DNA of 64,000 nucleotides. Origin: Pseudomonas sp. SL4(2022). GTDB lineage: Bacteria > Pseudomonadota > Gammaproteobacteria > Pseudomonadales > Pseudomonadaceae. The DNA lies in NCBI RefSeq assembly GCF_026625725.1, contig NZ_CP113060.1, positions 3,788,001-3,852,000 of the forward strand, given 5' to 3'. Made by a program: the position numbers and the translations under genes. The notes under the pieces were generated by a model. The model worked only from the letters and a program-made list of their open reading frames with translations. It was not told the DNA's origin and made no database searches. Positions 57,252 through 64,000 of the stretch are shown one piece after another; within the stretch, counting starts at the first letter, position 1, and every line of letters begins with the position of its first letter.

Positions 57252-58568
57252 ATGAACGCAGTCGTTGCGGCAGTGGGGATCATGTTGATTCTCAGCTTGT
57301 GCCGCGTGCATGTGGTTGTAGCCCTGATCGTTGGGGCATTGGCAGGCGGCCTGCTCGGTGGTTTGGGTATTGAAGGTTCGCTGACAGCCTTTAATAAAGG
57401 CTTGGGTGGTGGTGCTACCGTTGCGCTGTCCTACGCCTTGTTGGGTGCTTTTGCCGTGGCGATTGCCAAGTCAGGCTTGGCCCATGCCTTGGCAGATAAA
57501 GCTCTCTCCATGGTCAGTAAGCAGGATGTCAAAGGCGCTGGTCTGCTCAAGTGGCTGCTGATTGCGCTGTTGTTGGCAGTGGCGATTTCCTCGCAGAACA
57601 TTCTGCCGATTCACATCGCCTTTATTCCGCTGCTGGTGCCGCCGCTGTTGTATGTGCTGAGCAAGCTGCAACTCGACCGTCGTTTGATCGCCTGCGTGCT
57701 CACCTTCGGCCTGATTACCCCTTATATGTTCCTGCCGGTGGGTTTTGGCGGGATTTTCCTAAATGACATTTTGTTAGCCAACGTGGCTGGCGCTGGTGTG
57801 GATACCGCTGGTCTGGATGTGACCAAGGCCATGGCCATACCCGCGCTGGGCATGTTGTTCGGGCTAGTGGTGGCCCTGTTCAGCTACCGCAAGAAGCGCG
57901 TGTATGACCTGAGCAAGATCGAGCAGGTGGAGCGCGCTGATGTTGCCTACAACCCCTTGAGCCTGCTGGTGGCCGGTGTGGCGATTGTCGCGGCGTTCGT
58001 TGTGCAGCTGTGGCTGGACTCGATGATTATCGGTGCTCTGGTCGGTTTCGTCATTTTCTCGGTGTCCGGAGTTGTGCGCTGGAAAGAGGCTGATGGTCTG
58101 TTTACCGAGGGCATGAAAATGATGGCGATGATCGGCTTTATCATGATCGCAGCCGCCGGTTTTGCCGAAGTGATGAAGGCCACCGGCGAAGTGAAAAGTC
58201 TGGTCGACAGCTCCGCTGAACTGATTGGCCATGACAAGGCACTGGGTGCGCTGCTAATGCTGCTGGTCGGCCTGCTGGTGACCATGGGCATCGGTTCGTC
58301 GTTCTCCACGGTGCCTATCATTGCAGCGATTTTCGTGCCGCTGGGTCTGCAGCTCGGCTTCAGCCCCCTGGCCATTGTGAGCATCGTCGGCACTGCTGGT
58401 GCACTGGGGGATGCGGGTTCACCCGCCTCCGATTCGACCCTCGGGCCAACCGCGGGGCTGAATGTCGATGGCCAGCACAATCATATATGGGATAGCGTGG
58501 TACCGACCTTCCTGCACTACAACCTGCCACTGCTGGTATTTGGTTGGGCAGCAGCTATGGTGATTTGA
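57252..58568 (+). CDS. Na+/H+ antiporter family transporter
   Basis: A 438-residue protein with about 11-12 membrane helices, conserved Gly-rich segments ([29 protein letters not shown]) and the C-terminal [28 protein letters not shown]. This matches the antiporter/organic-solute family at PA2653. GGAG is 7 bases before ATG 57252. It lies between two chemoreceptors; uptake of the ligand sensed by one of them is plausible. Confidence 0.88.
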   Translation: MNAVVAAVGIMLILSLCRVHVVVALIVGALAGGLLGGLGIEGSLTAFNKGLGGGATVALSYALLGAFAVAIAKSGLAHALADKALSMVSKQDVKGAGLLKWLLIALLLAVAISSQNILPIHIAFIPLLVPPLLYVLSKLQLDRRLIACVLTFGLITPYMFLPVGFGGIFLNDILLANVAGAGVDTAGLDVTKAMAIPALGMLFGLVVALFSYRKKRVYDLSKIEQVERADVAYNPLSLLVAGVAIVAAFVVQLWLDSMIIGALVGFVIFSVSGVVRWKEADGLFTEGMKMMAMIGFIMIAAAGFAEVMKATGEVKSLVDSSAELIGHDKALGALLMLLVGLLVTMGIGSSFSTVPIIAAIFVPLGLQLGFSPLAIVSIVGTAGALGDAGSPASDSTLGPTAGLNVDGQHNHIWDSVVPTFLHYNLPLLVFGWAAAMVI

Positions 58569-58609
58569 CCGGAGTAATGAGCGTCTGCTGCGCGATAGCT
58601 TCAGACGGG

Positions 58610-58636
58610 TCAACTTTTCAGCGGGGCTACCGATAT
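58610..58636 (+). promoter_or_regulatory. FliA (sigma-28) promoter of the CtpM-like receptor
   Basis: TCAAC (58610-58614), a 14-base spacer and ACCGATAT (58629-58636) resemble the sigma-28 consensus TCAAG-N14-GCCGATAA. The -10 lies inside the terminator hairpin of the transporter gene, so the same bases serve both. Confidence 0.7.
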
Positions 58637-58657
58637 ACCGGTAGCCCCGTTTTATTT
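58622..58657 (+). terminator. Rho-independent terminator after the antiporter gene
   Basis: Perfect 11-bp arms (58622-58632, 58639-58649) are followed by TTTTATTT. It is 53 bp past the transporter stop and overlaps a FliA promoter. Confidence 0.9.
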
Positions 58658-58686
58658 CGTTCTACTGCCAAGCAAGGATCTGTCTG

Positions 58687-60369
58687 ATGCGCCTTACCCT
58701 GAAGTCAAAAGTCGTGCTACTTGCACTGATCCCCGTGGTGCTGTTTGCCTTGGTGCTCAGTGGGGCTGCCGCCAAGGTGTTACAGAACCTGGCCGCCCAG
58801 GAAGTTGAAGAAACCCGCGAGCGCCTGCTGCAGGAAAGCCGTAACGAGTTGCAGCATTATGTGCAGATCGCGCTGGGTTCGGTGCAGACCTTATATGACG
58901 GTGCCGCGCAAGGCGATATGGCCAGCCGTGAGCAGGCCGTGGCGATCCTGTCGAAGATCAAGTTCGGCAAGGACGGCTACTTCTTCGGTCACGACTCCAA
59001 CGTGGTGCGCCTGTTCCGCGGTGACAGCCCAGTGGATGTGGGCAAGAGCCTGACAGATCGCCGCGACCCGAACGGCGTCTACATCAACCGTGAACTGGTG
59101 AATGTCGCCAAGAACAACACGTATTACGTCAACTACAGCTCACCGCTGCCGACTGATGAATCAGTACTGGTGCCGAAAATGGCCTACAGCTACTACCTGC
59201 CCAAATGGGACATGGCGCTGGGTACCGCAATCAACCTCGATGGTGTTGAGGCGCAGATTGCCCAGGTACAGGATGAGATTGATGAGCGCATCAGCACCAT
59301 CATTACCAGCATCATGGTAATTGCTGCCGTGCTACTGGTTGTTTTCGGGATTGTCGGTGTGGTGCTGAGCAACACCTTCTTGCGTCCGTTGCAGCAGATT
59401 AAGGACAACCTGGATGACATTGCCGCCGGTGAGGGTGATTTGACCCATCGCCTACCGATCAATGGTGATGATGAGCTTGGCCAGTTGGCGGGTTCGTTCA
59501 ACCGTTTTGTCGAGAAGATCCACGGCCTGGTTCGGCAAATTGTTGAAATGACCGGTCAGCTAACCGAGCTGGTCAGTCAGGTGTCAGCCCAAGCCCAACG
59601 CTCCGAACAGGCCATGGATCATCAGCGTCATGAGACCGATCAGGTGGCGACAGCAATCAATGAGATGTCCGCTGCGGCCCATGAAGTTGCGCAAAGCGCC
59701 CAGGGTGCTGCAGAGGCGGCGCAGAAGACCGACACCGAAGGCCAAGCAGCAAAAAAGGTGGTCGATGGCAGCATCGAGCGCATTCACACGTTGGTGCAGG
59801 ACATCCGCAACAGTGGCGTGTCCCTCGACACCCTGCAGAAAGACGTGTCATCGATTGTCAGTGTGCTCGATGTGATTCGCTCCATCGCTGAACAGACCAA
59901 CCTGCTGGCACTTAACGCCGCCATCGAGGCTGCACGGGCCGGTGAAGCGGGGCGCGGCTTTGCCGTAGTCGCCGATGAGGTGAGGGCGCTCGCCAGTCGT
60001 ACGCAGCAGAGCACTCAGGAAATCCAGGGCATGATCGATCGCTTGCAGAAGGGTACCCAGGACGCCGTGACCGCGATGCGCCGCTCCAGCGATGCCGGTG
60101 ATGTCACCAGTGAGCAGGCCAACCGCGCCGGCACATCGCTGGATGCCATCGCGCAGTTGATCGGCACTATCAACGCGATGAACGCGCAAATTGCCAGCGC
60201 TGCCGAGGAGCAAACCGCCGTGGCCGAAGAGATCAACCGCAGCGTGCACAAGATTGCTGTCGCGGTGGACAGTGTTGCCGATGAGACTCAGCAAGGGGCG
60301 CAGACTGCACGAAATCTAGCGGGCCTGGGCGAGCGACTTGGGGCGCTGGTACGTCAATTTCGCATCTAG
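58687..60369 (+). CDS. ctpM: Methyl-accepting chemotaxis protein, sCache type (CtpM-like)
   Basis: A 560-residue chemoreceptor with an N-terminal helix, a periplasmic single-Cache (sCache_2) domain with [16 protein letters not shown] and [18 protein letters not shown], a second helix near residues 200-222, HAMP, and the conserved tip [20 protein letters not shown]. Length, domain type and neighbourhood match P. aeruginosa CtpM (PA2652), the malate receptor; ligand identity here is inferred from that. There is no C-terminal CheR-binding pentapeptide. Confidence 0.85.
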   Translation: MRLTLKSKVVLLALIPVVLFALVLSGAAAKVLQNLAAQEVEETRERLLQESRNELQHYVQIALGSVQTLYDGAAQGDMASREQAVAILSKIKFGKDGYFFGHDSNVVRLFRGDSPVDVGKSLTDRRDPNGVYINRELVNVAKNNTYYVNYSSPLPTDESVLVPKMAYSYYLPKWDMALGTAINLDGVEAQIAQVQDEIDERISTIITSIMVIAAVLLVVFGIVGVVLSNTFLRPLQQIKDNLDDIAAGEGDLTHRLPINGDDELGQLAGSFNRFVEKIHGLVRQIVEMTGQLTELVSQVSAQAQRSEQAMDHQRHETDQVATAINEMSAAAHEVAQSAQGAAEAAQKTDTEGQAAKKVVDGSIERIHTLVQDIRNSGVSLDTLQKDVSSIVSVLDVIRSIAEQTNLLALNAAIEAARAGEAGRGFAVVADEVRALASRTQQSTQEIQGMIDRLQKGTQDAVTAMRRSSDAGDVTSEQANRAGTSLDAIAQLIGTINAMNAQIASAAEEQTAVAEEINRSVHKIAVAVDSVADETQQGAQTARNLAGLGERLGALVRQFRI

Positions 60370-60424
60370 TGCTGCCACGTTGTGGTGGCAGCGGGCAGGG
60401 ATTAATTCTGCATGCTGGCCTTGT

Positions 60425-60772
60425 CTAGATCAGTAAGCCTGCTCGCGTGTGCTTTGGAAGTTTGGCCACCACTAATTGGTGGGAGCGGGTCAGCAAGGTG
60501 TGCAACTCCTCATCGCTCATTGGATAGGGAGCAGCCATGCTGATCCAGTGGGCCCGAGCCAGGTAGGGCGCAGGGCGAATGCCCGGACGGTCGCAGAAAC
60601 CGAGAAACAGATCGTCTTCCACCTTGAAAGCCAGGCCGTCCTGCCTATCAAGGTGGAAGAGGGCGAACATTTTGTTTCCCGCAACTGAAAAAACCTGCAC
60701 ACCACCCCATTTAATGTCTTCACGAGCACCCGGCAGGCTCAGGCAAAGTACTGTGATCTGTTCGCGCGTCAT
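60425..60772 (-). CDS. MmcQ/YjbR family DNA-binding-fold protein
   Basis: A 115-residue protein with the family pattern CLSLPGAREDIKWGGVQVFSV, MFALF and the C-terminal ARAHWISM and LLTRSHQLVVAKLPK. YjbR folds are CyaY-like; DNA binding has been proposed but the cell role is unknown. It is 17 bp after ppiC on the same strand. Confidence 0.9.
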   Translation of the reverse strand: MTREQITVLCLSLPGAREDIKWGGVQVFSVAGNKMFALFHLDRQDGLAFKVEDDLFLGFCDRPGIRPAPYLARAHWISMAAPYPMSDEELHTLLTRSHQLVVAKLPKHTRAGLLI

Positions 60773-60789
60773 ATTCGGGGTCTCTGGGG

Positions 60790-61068
60790 TTATTCGCGGT
60801 AGAAAACCTGCACCAGATGGTAGCCAAATTGGCTTTTCACCGGCCCATGTACTTCACGCACCGGCTTTTTGAAGATCACCTGATCGATGGCGCGCACCAT
60901 CTGACCTGGACGCACCTCACCCAGATCGCCGCCTTTCTTGCCGGAGGGACAGGTCGAATATTTGCGCGCCAGTATGTCAAATGCTTCGCCGGCGGCAATG
61001 CGCTTTTTCAGCGCGGCGGCTTCTGCTTCGGTTTTCACCAGAATGTGGCGGGCCATTGCCTTAGCCAT
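60790..61068 (-). CDS. ppiC: Parvulin-type peptidyl-prolyl isomerase PpiC
   Basis: A 92-residue single-domain cytosolic parvulin. Active-site residues are within ARHILVKTEAEA, KYSTCPSGKKGGDLGEV and SQFGYHLVQVF. GAGGAA precedes ATG 61068 by 7 bases. It isomerises prolyl bonds during folding. Confidence 0.95.
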   Translation of the reverse strand: MAKAMARHILVKTEAEAAALKKRIAAGEAFDILARKYSTCPSGKKGGDLGEVRPGQMVRAIDQVIFKKPVREVHGPVKSQFGYHLVQVFYRE

Positions 61069-61129
61069 GACGGGTTCCTCGGATTTGGATGGATATATTG
61101 TGCCAGTATTATCAGCCGCTTAGCGCCTA

Positions 61130-61207
61130 AGAGCCTGTTCAATGTGCTGTTGCGCGTCGGCCCTGAGGGGTTAAGAACAGGACTCTAGCTCGTGAGCCTT
61201 TGAGCGG
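61130..61207. repeat. Degenerate MITE-like repeat, copy C
   Basis: The segment TGTTGCGCGTCGGCCCTG..GTTAAGAACAGG followed by TCTAGCTCG aligns with copy B (22793-22934) with the central part deleted. It lies between ppiC and the PilT/PilU-like gene and has no coding capacity. Confidence 0.65.
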
Positions 61208-61294
61208 ACTCTGGCAGGGACGCTTCCGAATTTCTCGGGAGCGATGCGTAATCTTGGCCTAACGTAATACATCCAACTCGCGGGAAGTCTCGTT

Positions 61295-62524
61295 ATGGAC
61301 CTCAATGCCATGCTGAAAATCCTGTCCAGCCAGGACGGGTCCGACCTTTATCTTTCCACTGGGGCGCCACCCTGCGCCAAATTCAATGGTGTACTCAAGG
61401 CACTCAGCGCCGAACCGCTTAAGTCCGGGGAAGTAGCGGACATCGCCGCCTCGGTGATGGATAGCGCGCAGCGCGAGGAGTTTGAGCGAGAGCTGGAAAT
61501 GAACCTGGCCATCTCGATTGCCGGAGTTGGGCGCTTTCGTATCAATATCTTCAAGCAGCGCAATGAAGTGTCGATCGTGGCGCGCAATATCAAGATGGAC
61601 ATTCCCAAGTTCGAAGACCTCAAGCTGCCCGAGGTGCTGCTCAAGACGGTGATGGAGAAACGCGGCCTGGTGTTGTTTGTCGGCGGTACCGGTTCGGGTA
61701 AATCCACGTCCTTGGCCGCGTTGATCGACTACCGCAACCGCAACAGCGGTGGGCACATCATCACCATCGAAGACCCGGTGGAGTATGTGCACAAGCACAA
61801 GAAATCGATCATCAATCAGCGTGAAGTGGGCGTGGACACGCGCAGTTTCCACGCCGCGTTGAAGAACACCCTGCGCCAAGCACCGGATGTGATTTTGATC
61901 GGCGAAATCCGCGACCGCGAGACCATGGAGCATGCTCTGGCGTTTGCCGATACCGGACACCTGGCCATCTCCACATTGCATGCGAACAACGCCAACCAGG
62001 CGCTAGACCGTATCATCAACTTCTTTCCGGAAGACCGTCGCCCGCAGTTGCTCAATGACCTGGGCAACAACCTCAAGGCGTTCGTCTCCCAGCGCCTGGT
62101 CAAAACCATCGATGGCAAGCGCCGCGCCGCTGTGGAAGTGCTGCTGGGTACGCCGACCATTCGTGACTTGATTAAGCGCAACGAGTTTTCCGAGATCAAG
62201 GAAATCATGGAAAAGTCGAAAAACCTCGGCATGCAGACCTTTGATCAGGCGCTGATCGACCTGGTCAACGATGGCTCGATTGATGAAGAAGAGGCGGTGA
62301 AAAACGCCGATTCGGCGAACAACGTACGCCTCAAGCTCAAACTCTACCGCGATAACCCAGGAGCCTCCGCGCCTGCCGCTGCTCCCGCACCAGTGGCGGC
62401 TGCACCGACACAGGCTGCGCCTGTGGCACCCGCAGCGTCGGCGGGAGAGTGGGGGCTGGAATTGAAGCTGGAAGATATCGAAGAGGAGCAGCAGCCTGAG
62501 GACCCTGGACGCAAAGGTATTTGA
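61295..62524 (+). CDS. PilT/PilU family type IV pilus ATPase
   Basis: A 409-residue secretion-type hexameric ATPase. Walker A GGTGSGKST is at 130-138, the Asp box IITIEDPVEY and Walker B VILIGEIRDRETME follow, and the His box is GHLAISTLHANNANQA. It resembles PilU more than PilT (LPEVLLKTVMEKRGLVLFVG). It is longer than PilU because of an Ala/Pro-rich linker from about residue 355 and an acidic C-terminal segment (GLELKLEDIEEEQQPED). No other pilus gene is adjacent. Confidence 0.9.
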   Translation: MDLNAMLKILSSQDGSDLYLSTGAPPCAKFNGVLKALSAEPLKSGEVADIAASVMDSAQREEFERELEMNLAISIAGVGRFRINIFKQRNEVSIVARNIKMDIPKFEDLKLPEVLLKTVMEKRGLVLFVGGTGSGKSTSLAALIDYRNRNSGGHIITIEDPVEYVHKHKKSIINQREVGVDTRSFHAALKNTLRQAPDVILIGEIRDRETMEHALAFADTGHLAISTLHANNANQALDRIINFFPEDRRPQLLNDLGNNLKAFVSQRLVKTIDGKRRAAVEVLLGTPTIRDLIKRNEFSEIKEIMEKSKNLGMQTFDQALIDLVNDGSIDEEEAVKNADSANNVRLKLKLYRDNPGASAPAAAPAPVAAAPTQAAPVAPAASAGEWGLELKLEDIEEEQQPEDPGRKGI

Positions 62525-62552
62525 ACACTGGCGGCGACAGAGCTGCTTGCCT

Positions 62553-63320
62553 TTAACGTTCGGGGCGGTAGGTGTCCTGGATGCGCTGGATCATGCCTTC
62601 GGCGCGTAGCCCTTCGACTGCCTTGCGCAGATTTTCCTGCAATTGCGCATCGCAGTCTTTCGAGCAGGCCAGGTAAAGATCGGTGCTGTCCAACACAGGG
62701 CTCATCTGCAATCTGTTGTCGCTTTTGTGCCACTGATACAACCCTTCCGGCACCCCGGCGAACCAGGCATCGACGCGCTTTAGCTCGAGCATGCGCGCGG
62801 GGTTATCGCCCAACTTCAGGCTGACAATCTGTTCATCGGTAAAGCCTTGATCCTTGAGTATTTCCATTTGCGCGGTGCCCATGCCGACGGCGACACGCCG
62901 GTAACGCTTACGTGCTTCGGCAAAGTCAGCCACTGGCGCGTCGAGGCTGAAGAAGGCGCGTTCAAGCGGCGCAATTGGCGCAATCCAGGTGTACAGTGCT
63001 TCGCGCTCCGGCGTGCGTGAAAGCGGGATGATCAGCATATTCTGCCCGCGACTAACGCGCTGCTGCGCACGAAGCCAGGGTGTTACATGGATATGACTGA
63101 GATACCCCGCGCGGGAAATGGCGGCCAATGCCACATCGCCGACCATGCCATAGCCGCCCTGGAAGCTGGCAAAGGTCAGCGGCGGCGCGTCCGGCATATG
63201 CAGCTCCAGCGGCTCCTGTGCTGTTACGCTCAGGCTCAGCGAGGGGAGCAATACGACGAGACAGATCCAGCGCACAGCCACGGCAGCACTCCAGCAACGA
63301 CTGGTATGGAGTATAAGCAC
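62553..63320 (-). CDS. Periplasmic substrate-binding (SBP_bac_3-like) protein
   Basis: A 255-residue exported protein with a signal peptide (WICLVVLLPSLSLSVTAQ) and the solute-binding fold of the amino-acid type: LTFASFQGGYGMVGDVALAA, VAVGMGTAQMEILKDQGF and a C-terminal two-Cys element YLACSKDCDAQL. No transporter genes adjoin it. Such orphans often act in sensing or are components of distant transporters. Confidence 0.82.
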   Translation of the reverse strand: MLILHTSRCWSAAVAVRWICLVVLLPSLSLSVTAQEPLELHMPDAPPLTFASFQGGYGMVGDVALAAISRAGYLSHIHVTPWLRAQQRVSRGQNMLIIPLSRTPEREALYTWIAPIAPLERAFFSLDAPVADFAEARKRYRRVAVGMGTAQMEILKDQGFTDEQIVSLKLGDNPARMLELKRVDAWFAGVPEGLYQWHKSDNRLQMSPVLDSTDLYLACSKDCDAQLQENLRKAVEGLRAEGMIQRIQDTYRPER

Positions 63321-63352
63321 TGCGTGTCGGTCTTGGCTGGAGTTTTGGTACT

Positions 63353-64000
63353 TCAGTCCCGTAGTTCCGCCAGGTCGCGGTACAACTCCAACGCCTTTGG
63401 ATTAGCCAGGGCGTCGGTGTTTTTCACCGGTTTGCCGTGCACCACGTTGCGCACCGCCAACTCGACGATTTTGCCGCTGATGGTGCGCGGGATATCCGCC
63501 ACGGCGATGATCTTGGCCGGCACATGGCGCGGCGTGGTGTTGGCGCGGATGACCTGCCGGATCTGTGCCTGCAGGGCATCGTCAAGCACCATGCCCTCGC
63601 GCAGCCGCACAAACAGCACCACCCGCACGTCATCCTCCCACGCCTGACCGATGGCGATGGACTCCAGCACAGCTTCGACCTTTTCCACCTGGCGGTATAT
63701 TTCCGCGGTGCCGATGCGCACGCCGCCGGGGTTGAGTACCGCGTCACTGCGGCCGTGAATCACCAGCCCATTGTGCTCAGTGATTTCGGCGTAATCACCG
63801 TGAGCCCAGATGCCGGGGAAGGTCTCAAAGTAGGCCGCCCGGAACTTGCTGCCATCGTCATCCTTCCAGAAACCCACCGGCATTGAGGGAAAGTGCTGTG
63901 CGCAAACCAGTTCGCCTTTTTCGCCGCTGACCGCGGTGCCTGCGTCGTTCCACACCTGCACGTCCATGCCCAAGCCCTTGCATTGCAGCTCACCGCGCCA
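63353..64000 (-). CDS. Acetoacetate-CoA ligase (partial, N-terminus off the window)
   Basis: The last 215 residues of an acyl-adenylate-forming enzyme, open at the right edge. It has the hinge motif [19 protein letters not shown], the GDY (HGDYAEIT) adenylate-contact region, and the catalytic Lys in [10 protein letters not shown]. The C-terminal [15 protein letters not shown] is typical of acetoacetyl-CoA synthetases, which activate acetoacetate with ATP and CoA. Confidence 0.88.
   Translation of the reverse strand, partial: WRGELQCKGLGMDVQVWNDAGTAVSGEKGELVCAQHFPSMPVGFWKDDDGSKFRAAYFETFPGIWAHGDYAEITEHNGLVIHGRSDAVLNPGGVRIGTAEIYRQVEKVEAVLESIAIGQAWEDDVRVVLFVRLREGMVLDDALQAQIRQVIRANTTPRHVPAKIIAVADIPRTISGKIVELAVRNVVHGKPVKNTDALANPKALELYRDLAELRD

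Overview
The window is a chromosomal segment of a Pseudomonas-type gammaproteobacterium. Gene order closely follows blocks known from P. aeruginosa: apt-anr-hemN-ccoSIHG followed by two tandem ccoNOQP operons; xdhAB-alkB2-gntR-smc-zipA-ligA; and a TlpQ-type chemoreceptor, a transporter and a CtpM-type chemoreceptor in a row. I see no tRNA, rRNA, CRISPR array, prophage or complete insertion sequence. Two genes are cut by the window edges: an SDR oxidoreductase on the left and an acetoacetyl-CoA synthetase on the right.

Layout. 1-6.3 kb holds a lipid-related minus-strand cluster (SDR, APH-type phosphotransferase, SCP2 protein, histidine phosphatase), then sohB, an acuI-type reductase and a predicted metal-dependent hydrolase. 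6.5-22.7 kb is the microaerobic respiration locus: apt, the oxygen sensor anr, oxygen-independent hemN, a TauE/SafE-like membrane protein, the cbb3 assembly genes ccoS, ccoI, ccoH and ccoG, and two complete cbb3 oxidase operons. 22.9-30.7 kb has an alpha/beta hydrolase, nfuA and the purine-catabolic operon xdhA-xdhB-xdhC-guaD. 31-40 kb has alkB divergent from a GntR regulator, then smc, zipA and ligA. 40-54.7 kb is mixed: a TRL lipoprotein, queD, a membrane-anchored catalase-like protein paired with a RoxA-like di-heme protein, pnuC with a NadR-type kinase, a GlxA-type regulator, two lipase-like proteins, and a PepSY-PepSY-response regulator-kinase operon. 54.8-64 kb has two chemoreceptors flanking an antiporter-family transporter, small enzymes, a PilT/PilU-like ATPase, an orphan binding protein and the partial synthetase.

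Regulation can be read in several places. Anr/FNR boxes with class II spacing lie upstream of hemN and of the distal cbb3 operon (cco2), but none was seen before the proximal operon (cco1). FliA (sigma-28) promoters precede both chemoreceptor genes. A GntR/FadR-type operator sits between alkB and its divergent regulator. Two tandem inverted repeats overlap a good promoter in front of xdhA.

The most unusual structure is a family of short palindromic MITE-like repeats (three copies). One copy sits inside the predicted leader of the Anr-dependent cco2 transcript, directly after the inferred transcription start. I found no clearly new multi-gene system. The best candidates for uncharacterised biology are the catalase-like/di-heme pair, the PepSY two-component operon and the extra small membrane gene inside the cbb3 assembly cluster.
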